6,627 bases of DNA. Source: PALSA-555 sp036521915. Lineage in GTDB: Bacteria; Actinomycetota; Acidimicrobiia; IMCC26256; PALSA-555. The translations under genes were made by a program, and so were the position numbers. Location: contig DATDGU010000163.1 of NCBI GenBank assembly GCA_036521915.1, positions 1 through 6,627 on the forward strand. Reading direction: 5' to 3'. Below are positions 1 through 6,540 of this stretch, piece after piece; the first letter of the stretch is position 1, and each line of letters begins with the position of its first letter. The notes under the pieces were generated by a model. That model worked only from the letters and a program-made list of their open reading frames with translations. It had not been told where the DNA came from and did not search any database.

Positions 1-181
1 GGGACCGGCGGCAGCGCATTGCCCATCAAAAATGACCGGGCGACCGCGTCATGTGCGGGCAGCTGCTCGGGTGACCTGGCGCCCGGCAGCTGACCGTGAG
101 CATCATGGCGATTGCGCGTTCGTTATGCCATCGGCTGCCGATCCAGTCGCAAGCAGGCGCGAGACCCAACGGAGGTAGCAG

Positions 182-643
182 ATGGCCGAGTTCCCACCGC
201 CCCCAGACCGAATCGTGCTGGCCCACTTCATCGTCTCGGACGATGTCGAGCGCTCTCGGCGCTTCTACACCGACGTGCTCGGCGGCAGGGTCGCCTTCTC
301 GGGCCCGGGAGGACTGACCTATGTCGCACTGGCCAACAGTTGGATCATCATCAATGGTGGCGGAGGGCCGACCGACGACAAGCCGGAGGTCACCCTGGAG
401 GCACCTGGCGATCCCAACCGGGTCAGCAGCTTCCTCAATATTCGGGTCGCTGACATCCAGGCCGTGTACGCCGAATGGAGCGCTCGCGGTGCTCGATTCC
501 TGACGCCACCCAAGCAGCACCAGTACGAGATCCGTTGTTACATCCGCGATCCCGATGGTCACCTGATCGAAGTGGGGCAAACCACGGACCCAGAGGGCGA
601 CTGGTCCCCCGAGCACTGGCCATCAAGTACCTCCGCCGAGTAG
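182..643 (+). CDS. VOC-fold (glyoxalase/bleomycin resistance/dioxygenase superfamily) protein, paralogue A
   Basis: A 153-residue protein, the normal size for a single-chain VOC protein made of two beta-alpha-beta-beta-beta modules. Module 1 opens with HFIVSDDVERSRRFYTDVLGG (about residues 15-35) and module 2 with SSFLNIRVADIQAVYAEW (starting near residue 82). The closing strand carries the family signature RDPDGHLIEVGQ, with Glu130 in the usual metal-ligand position. His15 fits the first-strand ligand, but the equivalent place in module 2 is Asn and the end of module 1 (SWIIING) has no acidic or His ligand, so a complete metal site is doubtful. The ATG is chosen because GGAGGT at 171-176 lies five bases upstream and because the minus-strand paralogue at 5932-6396 starts at the matching codon. 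Substrate and reaction cannot be read from sequence; related proteins act on glyoxal adducts, aromatics or drugs. It appears monocistronic, 168 bases before the GH15 gene. Confidence 0.9.
   Translation: MAEFPPPPDRIVLAHFIVSDDVERSRRFYTDVLGGRVAFSGPGGLTYVALANSWIIINGGGGPTDDKPEVTLEAPGDPNRVSSFLNIRVADIQAVYAEWSARGARFLTPPKQHQYEIRCYIRDPDGHLIEVGQTTDPEGDWSPEHWPSSTSAE
182..643 (+). repeat. Left copy of an inverted gene-sized repeat
   Basis: The gene here and the one at 5932-6396 are diverged copies in opposite orientation, both pointing inward. The longest exact match found is 26 bases, 512-537 against the reverse complement of 6047-6072, within the QHQYEIRC coding segment. Similarity extends upstream through the ribosome site but is not evident downstream of the stop codons. 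Confidence 0.75.
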
Positions 644-811
644 TCAGCGTGAGTTCTGCGTCTCGGTCGGAGTCTGGCGGACCGTTCGCCTATTGCGCCG
701 GCGAACCACCATCCGGAAGAGACTCCCCATCCTCTTCTGTCAGAGGGGACGCTGCAGTGCCGCTGAGTCCGCTGACGTCCCGAGCTGCCGTCTCCGGCTG
801 AGGGAGCTCCG

Positions 812-2706
812 ATGAGCACGACCCCGATCGCTGACTACGCCCTCCTCTCGGATCGGCACAGCGCCGCGCTGGTGAGCGGGACGGGTCGATCGACTGGTTG
901 TGTCTCCCGCGGTTCGACAGCCCCGCGATCTTCGGTCGCCTCCTCGGTGACGAAGCAGGCCACTGGTCGATCCGCGCCACGAGCGCCACCGGAGTGAGTC
1001 GCCGCTACCTCGATCGGACCATGGTGTTGGAGACCACCTTCCGCACGTCGACGGGCATCGTCCGGATCACCGACGCCCTCGCGATGGGCGCCGGAAACCG
1101 GGGGCACGAGCTGGGGCGGGGTGCGCCGCATCTTCTCCTGCGGCGCGCGACGTGCACGGAGGGAGAAGTGGAGCTGTCCCTGGAGTACGTCGCGCGCCCC
1201 GAGTACGGGCTGGTCCATCCCCTCCTTGAACCTGTCGACGGTGGCGCGGCGGCGTTCGGGGGTGCCGACGTGATGGTCCTCTCATCGCCGACCGCGCTGA
1301 CCGTCGACGAGGAGCGGTCGGCGGTCTCGGGCCAATTCCAGCTCTGCCACGGCGAGAGTGCGGGCTTCGCCGTCCATCACAGCACGCAGTCCGAGACGGG
1401 AACCGCCAGGGTCTGGAGCCAGTCCGAGATCGGCGCGCGACTCGACGACACCGTGTCGGCGTGGGAGTCCTGGTCCGAGCTCCACCAGGCGTACGCGGGT
1501 CCGTGGCGAGACCTGGTGCACCACAGCGGACGGGTGCTCCAGGCACTCTCCTATGCGTCCACCGGCGCGATCTGCGCGGCGGCGACTACGTCACTGCCCG
1601 AGACCGTCGGCGGCTCCCGAAACTGGGACTACCGCTACGCCTGGGTCCGGGACGCCTCCTTCACGATCCAGGCGCTGTGGGTGGCGGCCTGCCCGGACGA
1701 AGCGAATCAGTTCTTCAACTACATGACCTCCTCCGCGGCCGGCTCGCTCGACCGGGGCAACGACCTGCAGATCATGTTTGGCATCGGCGGCGAACGAGAC
1801 CTCAGCGAGCGGGAGCTGCCGCAGCTCGAGGGGTGGCGACACTCGGTCCCCGTCCGGGTTGGCAACGGCGCGTGGAACCAGCACCAGCTGGACGTTTACG
1901 GCGAACTGCTCAGCGCCGTGCACCGCCTCTCGGACCGCGTCTTCGACGTTGCGTCGAGGACCGTTGGGCCACTGGCGGGACCCGACAAGTGGGACGCGGA
2001 CCCCGATCTGGCGCCCGCCACTCGACGATTCTTCGTCCAACTCGCCGACACCGCCGCCCGGCGCTGGCAGGAGAAAGATCGAGGAATCTGGGAGGTTCGG
2101 GGCGAGCCCCGCGACTTCTTGTACTCCAAGCTGATGTGCTGGGTGGCCCTCGACCGGGCGGTGGCGCTCGCCGACCGTCTCGACGTTTCCGACCGGGTCG
2201 AGTCATGGAAGCAGAAGGAGGCTCAGATCCGTGAGGCGATCTTGACCAGAGGCTGGAGCGATCGGGCCAACGCCTTCACCCAGTCCTTCGGTTCGGACGA
2301 GCTGGACGCCTCCACCCTGATGGTGCCCCTGGTGGGGTTCCTTCCCGCGGACGATCCCAGAGTGCTGGCCACGATCCACGCGATCGAAGAACGCCTCACC
2401 GATGCGCGGGGACTGGTGTATCGCTACCGGTCCCACGACGGGCTCGAAGGCGATGAAGGCACGTTCCTGCTGTGCACCTTCTGGCTGGCCCAGGCCCTGG
2501 CCCGGGCCGGGCAACCAGCTCGGGCGCGCATCGTCTTCGAACGCGCCGCCGCGTTCGTGAACGACGTCGGCCTGCTCGCTGAGGAGATCGATCCCGCCAG
2601 CGGGCAGCTCCTCGGAAACTTTCCCCAGGCGTTCAGCCACATCGGGCTTGTCAACGCCGCCTGGGCCATTTCTGAGGCCGAGCCCCGACAGCCGTCACCG
2701 GCTTGA
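812..2706 (+). CDS. GH15 family glycoside hydrolase (glucoamylase/trehalase type), interrupted by an apparent frameshift near the N-terminus
   Basis: The reconstructed product is about 631 residues, typical of cytosolic bacterial GH15 enzymes, which release glucose from trehalose or alpha-glucans. The first part is a trehalase-like N-terminal beta-sandwich domain (PIADYALLSDRHSAALVS, then DGSIDWLCLPRFDSP). The (alpha/alpha)6 catalytic barrel follows, with SRNWDYRYAWVRDASF around residues 269-284 of the reconstruction, GIWEVRG with the likely general-acid Glu428, and LLAEEIDP with the likely catalytic-base Glu591 or Glu592, then GNFPQAFSHIGLVNAAW. ATG 812 is chosen because GAGGGAG at 800-806 precedes it by five bases and because the family N-terminus is encoded there. 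That frame leaves the conserved sequence at about 877; the rest continues in the +1-shifted frame, open from 835. Without correction only a product starting at TTG 898 or ATG 1021 is possible, lacking the conserved N-terminal strand. No signal peptide is visible. The family is certain; whether the substrate is trehalose, maltodextrin or another glucoside is not. Confidence 0.88.
875..882 (+). other. Apparent one-base deletion (frameshift) in the GH15 gene
   Basis: Reading from ATG 812 gives SAALVSGTGRSTGC, whereas the family sequence is SAALVSRDGSIDWLC. Adding one base between 877 and 878 (AGC NGG GAC, with N = C or A giving Arg) restores VSRDGSIDW and joins the two frames exactly. The upstream reading frame then runs on as nonsense to a stop at 995-997. 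The site lies in a GC-rich, G-run sequence, where sequencing error is plausible; a genuine inactivating mutation is the alternative. No slippery heptamer with a downstream structure typical of programmed frameshifting was recognised. Confidence 0.85.
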
Positions 2707-2760
2707 GAGCGCCGTGGCGCGGATCCGTCGAGTCGGACTCCAACTTGAGGCGACCGCAGT

Positions 2761-2802
2761 GAGCTCCCTCATCGGTCGCCCGCGCACTATCCGATGGAGC
2801 TC
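2761..2802 (+). other. Bulged hairpin between the GH15 and peroxiredoxin-like genes
   Basis: GAGCTCC (2761-2767) pairs with GGAGCTC (2796-2802), and ATCGG (2771-2775) with CCGAT (2791-2795), leaving a three-base bulge (CTC) on the left arm and a 15-base loop. This gives 12 base pairs in all, starting 54 bases after the GH15 stop and ending 79 bases before the next start. It lacks a T tract, so it may be a non-canonical terminator, an mRNA 3' stabiliser, or a leader structure or inverted-repeat operator for the downstream gene. The sequence does not decide between these. Confidence 0.4.
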
Positions 2803-2881
2803 GCGATCGGTGACAGTCAGTCCTGGCACCGCTGCACTCTCATGAGATCCTTCGACCCAACCCGTTCAAACTGGAGGCCAC

Positions 2882-3496
2882 GTGCGCAGCGACATCAGTG
2901 AAGGCGGGACGTTCCCCGACTACGAGCTGGCCGATCAGGCCGGCAAGCAACGATCGCTGTCGGAGCTGCAAGGGGGCAACCCGATGGTGCTCCATCTGTC
3001 CCGGGGCGGCTTCGATCCGAAGGAGCACCAGTTCGTTCGGCACTTGGTCGACGCGTATCCGGAGTTTCGGAACGCGTACACCCGCCTGGTCCTCATCTCG
3101 ACCGACAACCAGCTGAACATCAACGAGTTCCGGGATGCTCTTGGCGCCACCTGGCCGTTCCTGTCAGACCCCGATCGAACGATCCAAAGGGATCTCGACA
3201 TCAAAGAGTTCACCGACGAGCCGCACGACCCGATGATCCCGCACACGTTCGTCCTCGAACCCGGGCTCAAGATCTTCAAGCTCTACAACGGCTACTGGTA
3301 CTGGGGTCGCCCGACCGTGGCCGAGCTGCACGTAGATCTCCGAGCGGTCTTTCAGAAGATTCGACCGGATTTCGATCTGGCGGCGCCTGGGTTGCGGGAA
3401 GCTTGGGAACGAGGTGATCGTGATCAGTTCCTCGTCGACACACTCGAGGAGCCGATCCGGTACACCGAAGGCACGAGCGTCGGCGTCAAGCGCTAG
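2882..3496 (+). CDS. Thioredoxin-fold peroxiredoxin-like (redoxin/AhpC-TSA type) protein without cysteine
   Basis: A 204-residue protein with the layout of a redoxin-domain protein: GGTFPDYELADQAGKQRSLSEL at the N-terminus, NPMVLHLSRGGF leading into the active-site loop, LVLISTDN in the central strand, WPFLSDPDRTIQRDLDI, then MIPHTFVLEPGLKIFKLYNGYWYWGRP, which carries the cis-proline region of the fold. The loop where peroxiredoxin-like relatives carry a Cys (RGxxCPKEH as I remember it) reads RGGFDPKEH, with Asp45 (GAT at 3014-3016) in place of the Cys. The whole protein contains no Cys, so thiol peroxidase chemistry is excluded as the sequence stands. GTG 2882 is chosen because GGAGG at 2873-2877 lies four bases upstream and the conserved fold starts immediately after. 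It stands alone, 175 bases after GH15 and 204 bases before the next gene. A non-catalytic, binding or repurposed role is inferred. Confidence 0.85.
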   Translation: MRSDISEGGTFPDYELADQAGKQRSLSELQGGNPMVLHLSRGGFDPKEHQFVRHLVDAYPEFRNAYTRLVLISTDNQLNINEFRDALGATWPFLSDPDRTIQRDLDIKEFTDEPHDPMIPHTFVLEPGLKIFKLYNGYWYWGRPTVAELHVDLRAVFQKIRPDFDLAAPGLREAWERGDRDQFLVDTLEEPIRYTEGTSVGVKR

Positions 3497-3546
3497 CCAC
3501 CGGGGATTGGGCTGACCGGTCGCGCCGAGCAGCCTTCGGTACCTAC

Positions 3547-3571
3547 CTAACGGGACGCACGCGCCGGTTAG
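3547..3571 (+). other. Short imperfect hairpin downstream of the peroxiredoxin-like gene
   Basis: CTAAC (3547-3551) pairs with GTTAG (3567-3571), and GG (3552-3553) with CC (3564-3565), with one bulged G at 3566 and a ten-base loop. It lies 50 bases after the stop codon and directly before a stronger hairpin at 3575-3606. Seven pairs with a bulge are weak evidence; it may be part of a tandem terminator or chance. Confidence 0.2.
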
Positions 3572-3574
3572 CGG

Positions 3575-3606
3575 GCGGCGACACGCGATCCTCTGCGTCT
3601 CGCCGC
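3575..3606 (+). terminator. GC-rich stem-loop, probable intrinsic terminator of the peroxiredoxin-like gene
   Basis: GCGGCGACACGC (3575-3586) and GCGTCTCGCCGC (3595-3606) form a 12-position stem with a single C-C mismatch (3582/3599) and an eight-base loop. It starts 78 bases after the stop at 3496 and ends 94 bases before the next ATG. There is no T tract, which is common for GC-rich actinobacterial terminators but weakens the call. It would separate the peroxiredoxin-like gene from the following two-gene operon. Confidence 0.45.
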
Positions 3607-3700
3607 GGGGCTGACCCGAACGCCGACGAGGAGGGCTGTCAGGGGTGCACGGCGGTGGCCCGGGCGCGACAATCGCACCGAGCCGACGGAGGAGACCCGG

Positions 3701-4381
3701 ATGAGCACGGTCGATCAACAGAGTCGCGAGACCGGTGGGGCGGCGGGCCGCGACTCGGCAGATCTGAAGCTCGAGGTTGTCGTCATCCCCGTTGCTGACG
3801 CCGACCGCTCGAAGACGTTCTACGCCGGCCTCGGATGGAGGCTCGACGCCGACTTCTCCTTCGACAACGGCTTCCGGGTCGTGCAGTTCACGCCACCCGG
3901 ATCGCCGTGCTCCGTGCAGTTCGGCACCAAGATCACGGGCGCCAAGCCCGGATCTGCCCATGGCCTCTATCTGATCGTGTCCGACATCGATGCCGGGCGT
4001 GCCGAACTCGCACGTCGGGGGGCCACGGTGAGTCAGGTGTTCCATTCCGGAGTGCCGGGGGCGCAACTCGATCCGGTGGGGGCCAGTGGTCGGCGCAGCG
4101 GTCCGGATCCGGATCACAAGAGCTACAGCTCCTTTGCGACCTTCGAAGACCCGGACGGCAACGGCTGGCTGCTGCAGGAGGTGACCGACCGCCTTCCGGG
4201 TCGGCTCGATCCGGCCCTCACCTCGTTCACGTCTGCCGGTGACCTGGCCGGGGCCTTGCGGCGCGCCGCGGCGGCCCACGGCGAGCACGAAAAGCGCATC
4301 GGCAAGGCCGACCCGGATTGGCCCGACTGGTACGCCAGGTTCATGGTGGCGGAGCAAGCAGGCGACGAGCCGCCGTCGTGA
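3701..4381 (+). CDS. VOC-fold protein with an additional conserved-looking C-terminal tail
   Basis: A 226-residue protein, longer than the 120-150 residues usual for this fold. The VOC part covers about residues 22-167: LEVVVIPVADADRSKTFYAGLGW opens module 1, HGLYLIVSDIDAGRAELARRGA opens module 2, and FEDPDGNGWLLQE closes it with the usual Glu. The first-strand ligand position is not His (LEVVVIPV), so metal binding is uncertain. After LPGRLDPALTSF comes a tail (about 175-226) with an Ala/Arg-rich helix and DPDWPDWYARFMVAEQ at 204-219; I recall similar tails on actinobacterial VOC proteins but know no function. The start is fixed by GGAGGAG at 3688-3694, six bases before ATG. Its TGA overlaps the GTG start of the following oxidoreductase (GTGA at 4378-4381), indicating translational coupling and probably a shared job. 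Related proteins are annotated as glyoxalase or bleomycin resistance proteins; no substrate can be assigned. Confidence 0.88.
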   Translation: MSTVDQQSRETGGAAGRDSADLKLEVVVIPVADADRSKTFYAGLGWRLDADFSFDNGFRVVQFTPPGSPCSVQFGTKITGAKPGSAHGLYLIVSDIDAGRAELARRGATVSQVFHSGVPGAQLDPVGASGRRSGPDPDHKSYSSFATFEDPDGNGWLLQEVTDRLPGRLDPALTSFTSAGDLAGALRRAAAAHGEHEKRIGKADPDWPDWYARFMVAEQAGDEPPS

Positions 4382-5763
4382 GCGACTACGACGTCATCGT
4401 GTTCGGCGGCGGCGCGCCCGGCGAGCACTGCGCCGCGGCGCTGGCCGCTCGAGGGCAACGGGTGGCGATCGTGGAGCGCGAGCTGGTGGGTGGGGAGTGC
4501 TCGTACTGGGCATGCATTCCGTCGAAGACCCTGCTTCGCCCAGGCGAAGCGGTCCACGGGGCGCGAGCGGTCGGCGCGCACGCCGACGTCGACGTCGAGG
4601 CGGCGTTGGCGTGGCGGGACTTCATGGTGTCCAACTACTCCGACGCCGGCCAGGCGCAGTGGTTGGTGGACCGGGGCATCGACCTCGTGCGAGGCACCGG
4701 TCGCCTCGCCGGCACGGGTGTGGTCGAGGTCGAGGGCGTCCGGCACACGGCGGAGCACGTGGTCGTGGCCACCGGCGCGGATCCGATCGTGCCGCCCATC
4801 CCTGGTCTCCGGGACCTCGAGGGCGTCTGGGGGACCCGGGACGCCACGAGCATGAAGGAGGTCCCGCGCCGGCTGCTCGTGCTGGGCGGCGGGCCGGCAG
4901 GGATCGAGCTCGCGCAGGTGGTCCGGCGGCTTGGCGGGGAGTCCGTCATCGTCGAAGGCGCCGATCACCTGTTGCCGCGGGAACCGTCGCCATTGGGGGA
5001 GGCGCTCGGGGAAGGCCTACGCAAGGAGGGGATCGAGCTCGTCCTGAGCCGAAAAGCGACCGCGGCGCGGCGAGTGGGGACCGACTATGTGCTGGTTGTG
5101 GAGGGCGGCGAGGAGGTGCGGGGCGATCGGCTGCTCGTCGCGACCGGCCGGCGGCCGCGCGTCGACGGCATCGGACTCGAGTCGGTCGGTGTGACGCCGA
5201 ATCCACGTGGCATCCCGGTCGACGAGTACCTGCGAGCAGGGGATCGTCTGTGGGCTATTGGCGATGTCAACGGCATCTGGCCGCTCACGCATGTGGGTGA
5301 GTACGAGGGCGACATCGTTGCGGTCAATATCACCGGGGATCCACGGCCGGCCAACTACGAGGCGGTCCCGCGTGCCACGTATACCGATCCGCAAGCGGCC
5401 GCGGTTGGTGCGACAGAGGCGAAGTACCAAGGCACCGCCAAGCTGTCCGAGGTGCCCAAGACTGCGACGTACACCCACGCGTATGCCGAATCGAACGGGT
5501 TCTTGACGTTGCTCAGCGACGGGACCCGTCTGACCGGTGCCTACGCGCTCGGACCAGAGGCTGGTGAGTGGATGCAACAGGCGACACTCGCGATCCGCGC
5601 CCAGATCCCGCTATCGGTGTTGGGTGACACGATGCAGCCCTTCCCGAGTTTCTCGTCGATCTTCGACTCGGCCCTCAAGGAGCTCAGCATGACGGTGGCG
5701 GACATGCCGCCCCCGGCGAAACCGATGGCCGCGCAGATGTCGAGCGTCTCGACGTCACCGTGA
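4378..5763 (+). CDS. Class I pyridine nucleotide-disulfide oxidoreductase (FAD-dependent, dihydrolipoyl dehydrogenase/mercuric reductase-like)
   Basis: The 461-residue product has the family's full domain order. The N-terminal FAD-binding fold begins with YDVIVFGGGAPGEHCAAAL. The redox disulfide lies in GGECSYWACIPSKTLLRP (Cys41 and Cys46, the CX4C spacing). The NAD(P)-binding fold has LLVLGGGPAGIELAQ (Gly170-Glu177), and the second FAD motif is LWAIGDVNG (Gly295-Asp296). The C-terminal dimerisation domain starts near AVPRATYTDPQAAAVG. In lipoamide dehydrogenase and mercuric or glutathione reductases this domain carries a His-Glu pair in an HPTxSE-like motif; here it reads QPFPSFSS, with Phe422 and Ser427 in those places. 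The protein should therefore bind FAD and NAD(P)H and form the flavin-disulfide couple, but its electron acceptor is unlikely to be standard lipoamide. GTG 4378 is preferred over upstream TTG 4318 because it overlaps the preceding stop and places the FAD motif at residue 4; there is no strong ribosome site, consistent with coupling. Confidence 0.9.
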   Translation: MSDYDVIVFGGGAPGEHCAAALAARGQRVAIVERELVGGECSYWACIPSKTLLRPGEAVHGARAVGAHADVDVEAALAWRDFMVSNYSDAGQAQWLVDRGIDLVRGTGRLAGTGVVEVEGVRHTAEHVVVATGADPIVPPIPGLRDLEGVWGTRDATSMKEVPRRLLVLGGGPAGIELAQVVRRLGGESVIVEGADHLLPREPSPLGEALGEGLRKEGIELVLSRKATAARRVGTDYVLVVEGGEEVRGDRLLVATGRRPRVDGIGLESVGVTPNPRGIPVDEYLRAGDRLWAIGDVNGIWPLTHVGEYEGDIVAVNITGDPRPANYEAVPRATYTDPQAAAVGATEAKYQGTAKLSEVPKTATYTHAYAESNGFLTLLSDGTRLTGAYALGPEAGEWMQQATLAIRAQIPLSVLGDTMQPFPSFSSIFDSALKELSMTVADMPPPAKPMAAQMSSVSTSP

Positions 5764-5766
5764 CCC

Positions 5767-5783
5767 GCGGCTAGCCGAGCCGC
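5767..5783 (+). terminator. Stem-loop just after the oxidoreductase stop codon
   Basis: GCGGCT (5767-5772) pairs with AGCCGC (5778-5783) around a five-base loop, starting four bases after the TGA at 5761-5763. The core CGGCTAGCCG is also a perfect ten-base palindrome. Position fits a terminator between two convergent genes, but the stem is short and no T tract follows (TTGAGAAA). Confidence 0.4.
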
Positions 5784-5931
5784 TTGAGAAAGGGATTCAT
5801 CGGAAGGAGTCGTCATCGATGGAACACCGCGGAAAGTCGAGGGATCGCGGAGATCGGTTGATCATCTCGAGCTCCGCGCTGCCCTCCGAGTCGAATGCGA
5901 CGGCCGTCTTGGTGACACTAGGAGACGTGGT

Positions 5932-6396
5932 TCACTCGGAGTCCCCGTTGGCGGTGATCGGTGGCCAGTCGGCGGGCCACCAGTCTCCCTGTGGGTCGGT
6001 GGTTTGCCCGACCTCGATGATGTAACCGTCGGGATCTCGGATGTAGCAACGGATCTCGTACTGGTGCTGCTTCGGCGGCGTCAGGAACTGTGCACCCCGG
6101 GCGCTCCATTCGGCGTATACGGCGTAGATGTCTGCGACCCGGATGTTGAGGAAGCTGCTGACCCGGTCGGGGTCGCCTGGCGTTTCAAGGGTGACCGTGG
6201 GCTTGTCGTCGGTCGGGCCGCCGCCGGCATTGATGATGATGAAGCTGTTGGCGAGTGCGATATTGGTCGGCTCTGGGCCGAAGACCACCGTGCCGCCGAG
6301 GACCTCGGTATAGAAGCGCCGGGAGCGCGCGACGTCATCGGAGACGATGAAGTAGGTCACAACCATTCGCTCTGCGGGCTGCGTGGGTTCGGCCAC
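5932..6396 (-). CDS. VOC-fold protein, paralogue B, minus strand
   Basis: A 154-residue protein very similar along its whole length to the protein at 182-643; by eye roughly three quarters of residues are identical. Shared blocks include FIVSDDV-RSRRFYT-VLGG, GGGPTDDKP, RVSSFLNIRVADI, AVYAEWSARGA and FLTPPKQHQYEIRCYIRDPDG. The closing strand YIIEVGQTTDP keeps the ligand-type Glu, but first-strand His15 of paralogue A is Tyr here (VVTYFIV), so the two may differ in metal or substrate binding. The chosen start is GTG 6394-6396, encoding MAEPTQPAERM. It is preceded by GGAGGT (6401-6406, read on the minus strand) and aligns with the ATG of paralogue A, whose ribosome site is almost identical. The frame is open 40 codons further upstream, but that extension is Arg-rich and unlike the fold. 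It is convergent with the oxidoreductase gene, 168 bases apart. Confidence 0.9.
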   Translation of the reverse strand: MAEPTQPAERMVVTYFIVSDDVARSRRFYTEVLGGTVVFGPEPTNIALANSFIIINAGGGPTDDKPTVTLETPGDPDRVSSFLNIRVADIYAVYAEWSARGAQFLTPPKQHQYEIRCYIRDPDGYIIEVGQTTDPQGDWWPADWPPITANGDSE

Positions 6397-6406
6397 TGCC
6401 ACCTCC
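5932..6406 (-). repeat. Right copy of an inverted gene-sized repeat
   Basis: Inverted counterpart of the copy at 182-643. The matching region includes the GGAGGT ribosome site at 6401-6406 and the whole coding region except for a small length difference near residues 40-48. The copies are diverged, so this is an old duplication rather than a recent mobile repeat. Confidence 0.75.
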
Positions 6407-6540
6407 ACTCGCTTGTGGCCCATGCCCCGCTTGCGGCGGGATCTGAGGCTTTCAGTCAACCAGGTCGCGACGCTTCGCTCGCCCAGCAAGCTGGAGTGCG
6501 TGATTTCTGGACGCACCTGATCGTTGCGAAGGAACGGTTC

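Noticed and set aside
1..181. Left edge before the first VOC gene
   Set aside because: Apart from the ribosome site at 171-176, no gene end, promoter or RNA could be supported in this short stretch.
26..616. A 196-codon minus-strand frame opposite the first VOC gene
   Set aside because: Antisense shadow; the same kind of frame appears opposite the second VOC copy because the coding sequences are similar.
731..746. CCTCT/AGAGG hairpin with a six-base loop after the first VOC gene
   Set aside because: Only five pairs, 87 bases past the stop and with no T tract; too weak to call a terminator.
898..2706. TTG 898 as the natural start of the GH15 protein
   Set aside because: TTG encodes the Leu inside the conserved IDWLCLPRFDSP segment, has no ribosome site, and the missing family N-terminus is present in the neighbouring frame from ATG 812 behind a good ribosome site.
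2709..2720. GCGCC/GGCGC inverted repeat right after the GH15 stop
   Set aside because: The loop would be two to four bases and the stem four to five pairs; expected by chance in DNA this GC-rich.
3164..4357. A 397-codon open frame on the minus strand across the end of the redoxin gene and most of the VOC gene
   Set aside because: It is antisense to two well-supported genes, Arg/Pro/Gly-rich with no recognised motif, and crosses an intergenic region with hairpins; long antisense frames are expected in GC-rich DNA.
4239..5300. A 353-codon plus-strand frame overlapping the oxidoreductase
   Set aside because: Composition is almost entirely Arg, Gly and Ala, typical of an out-of-frame reading of a GC-rich gene; the overlapping frame has clear FAD and NAD motifs.
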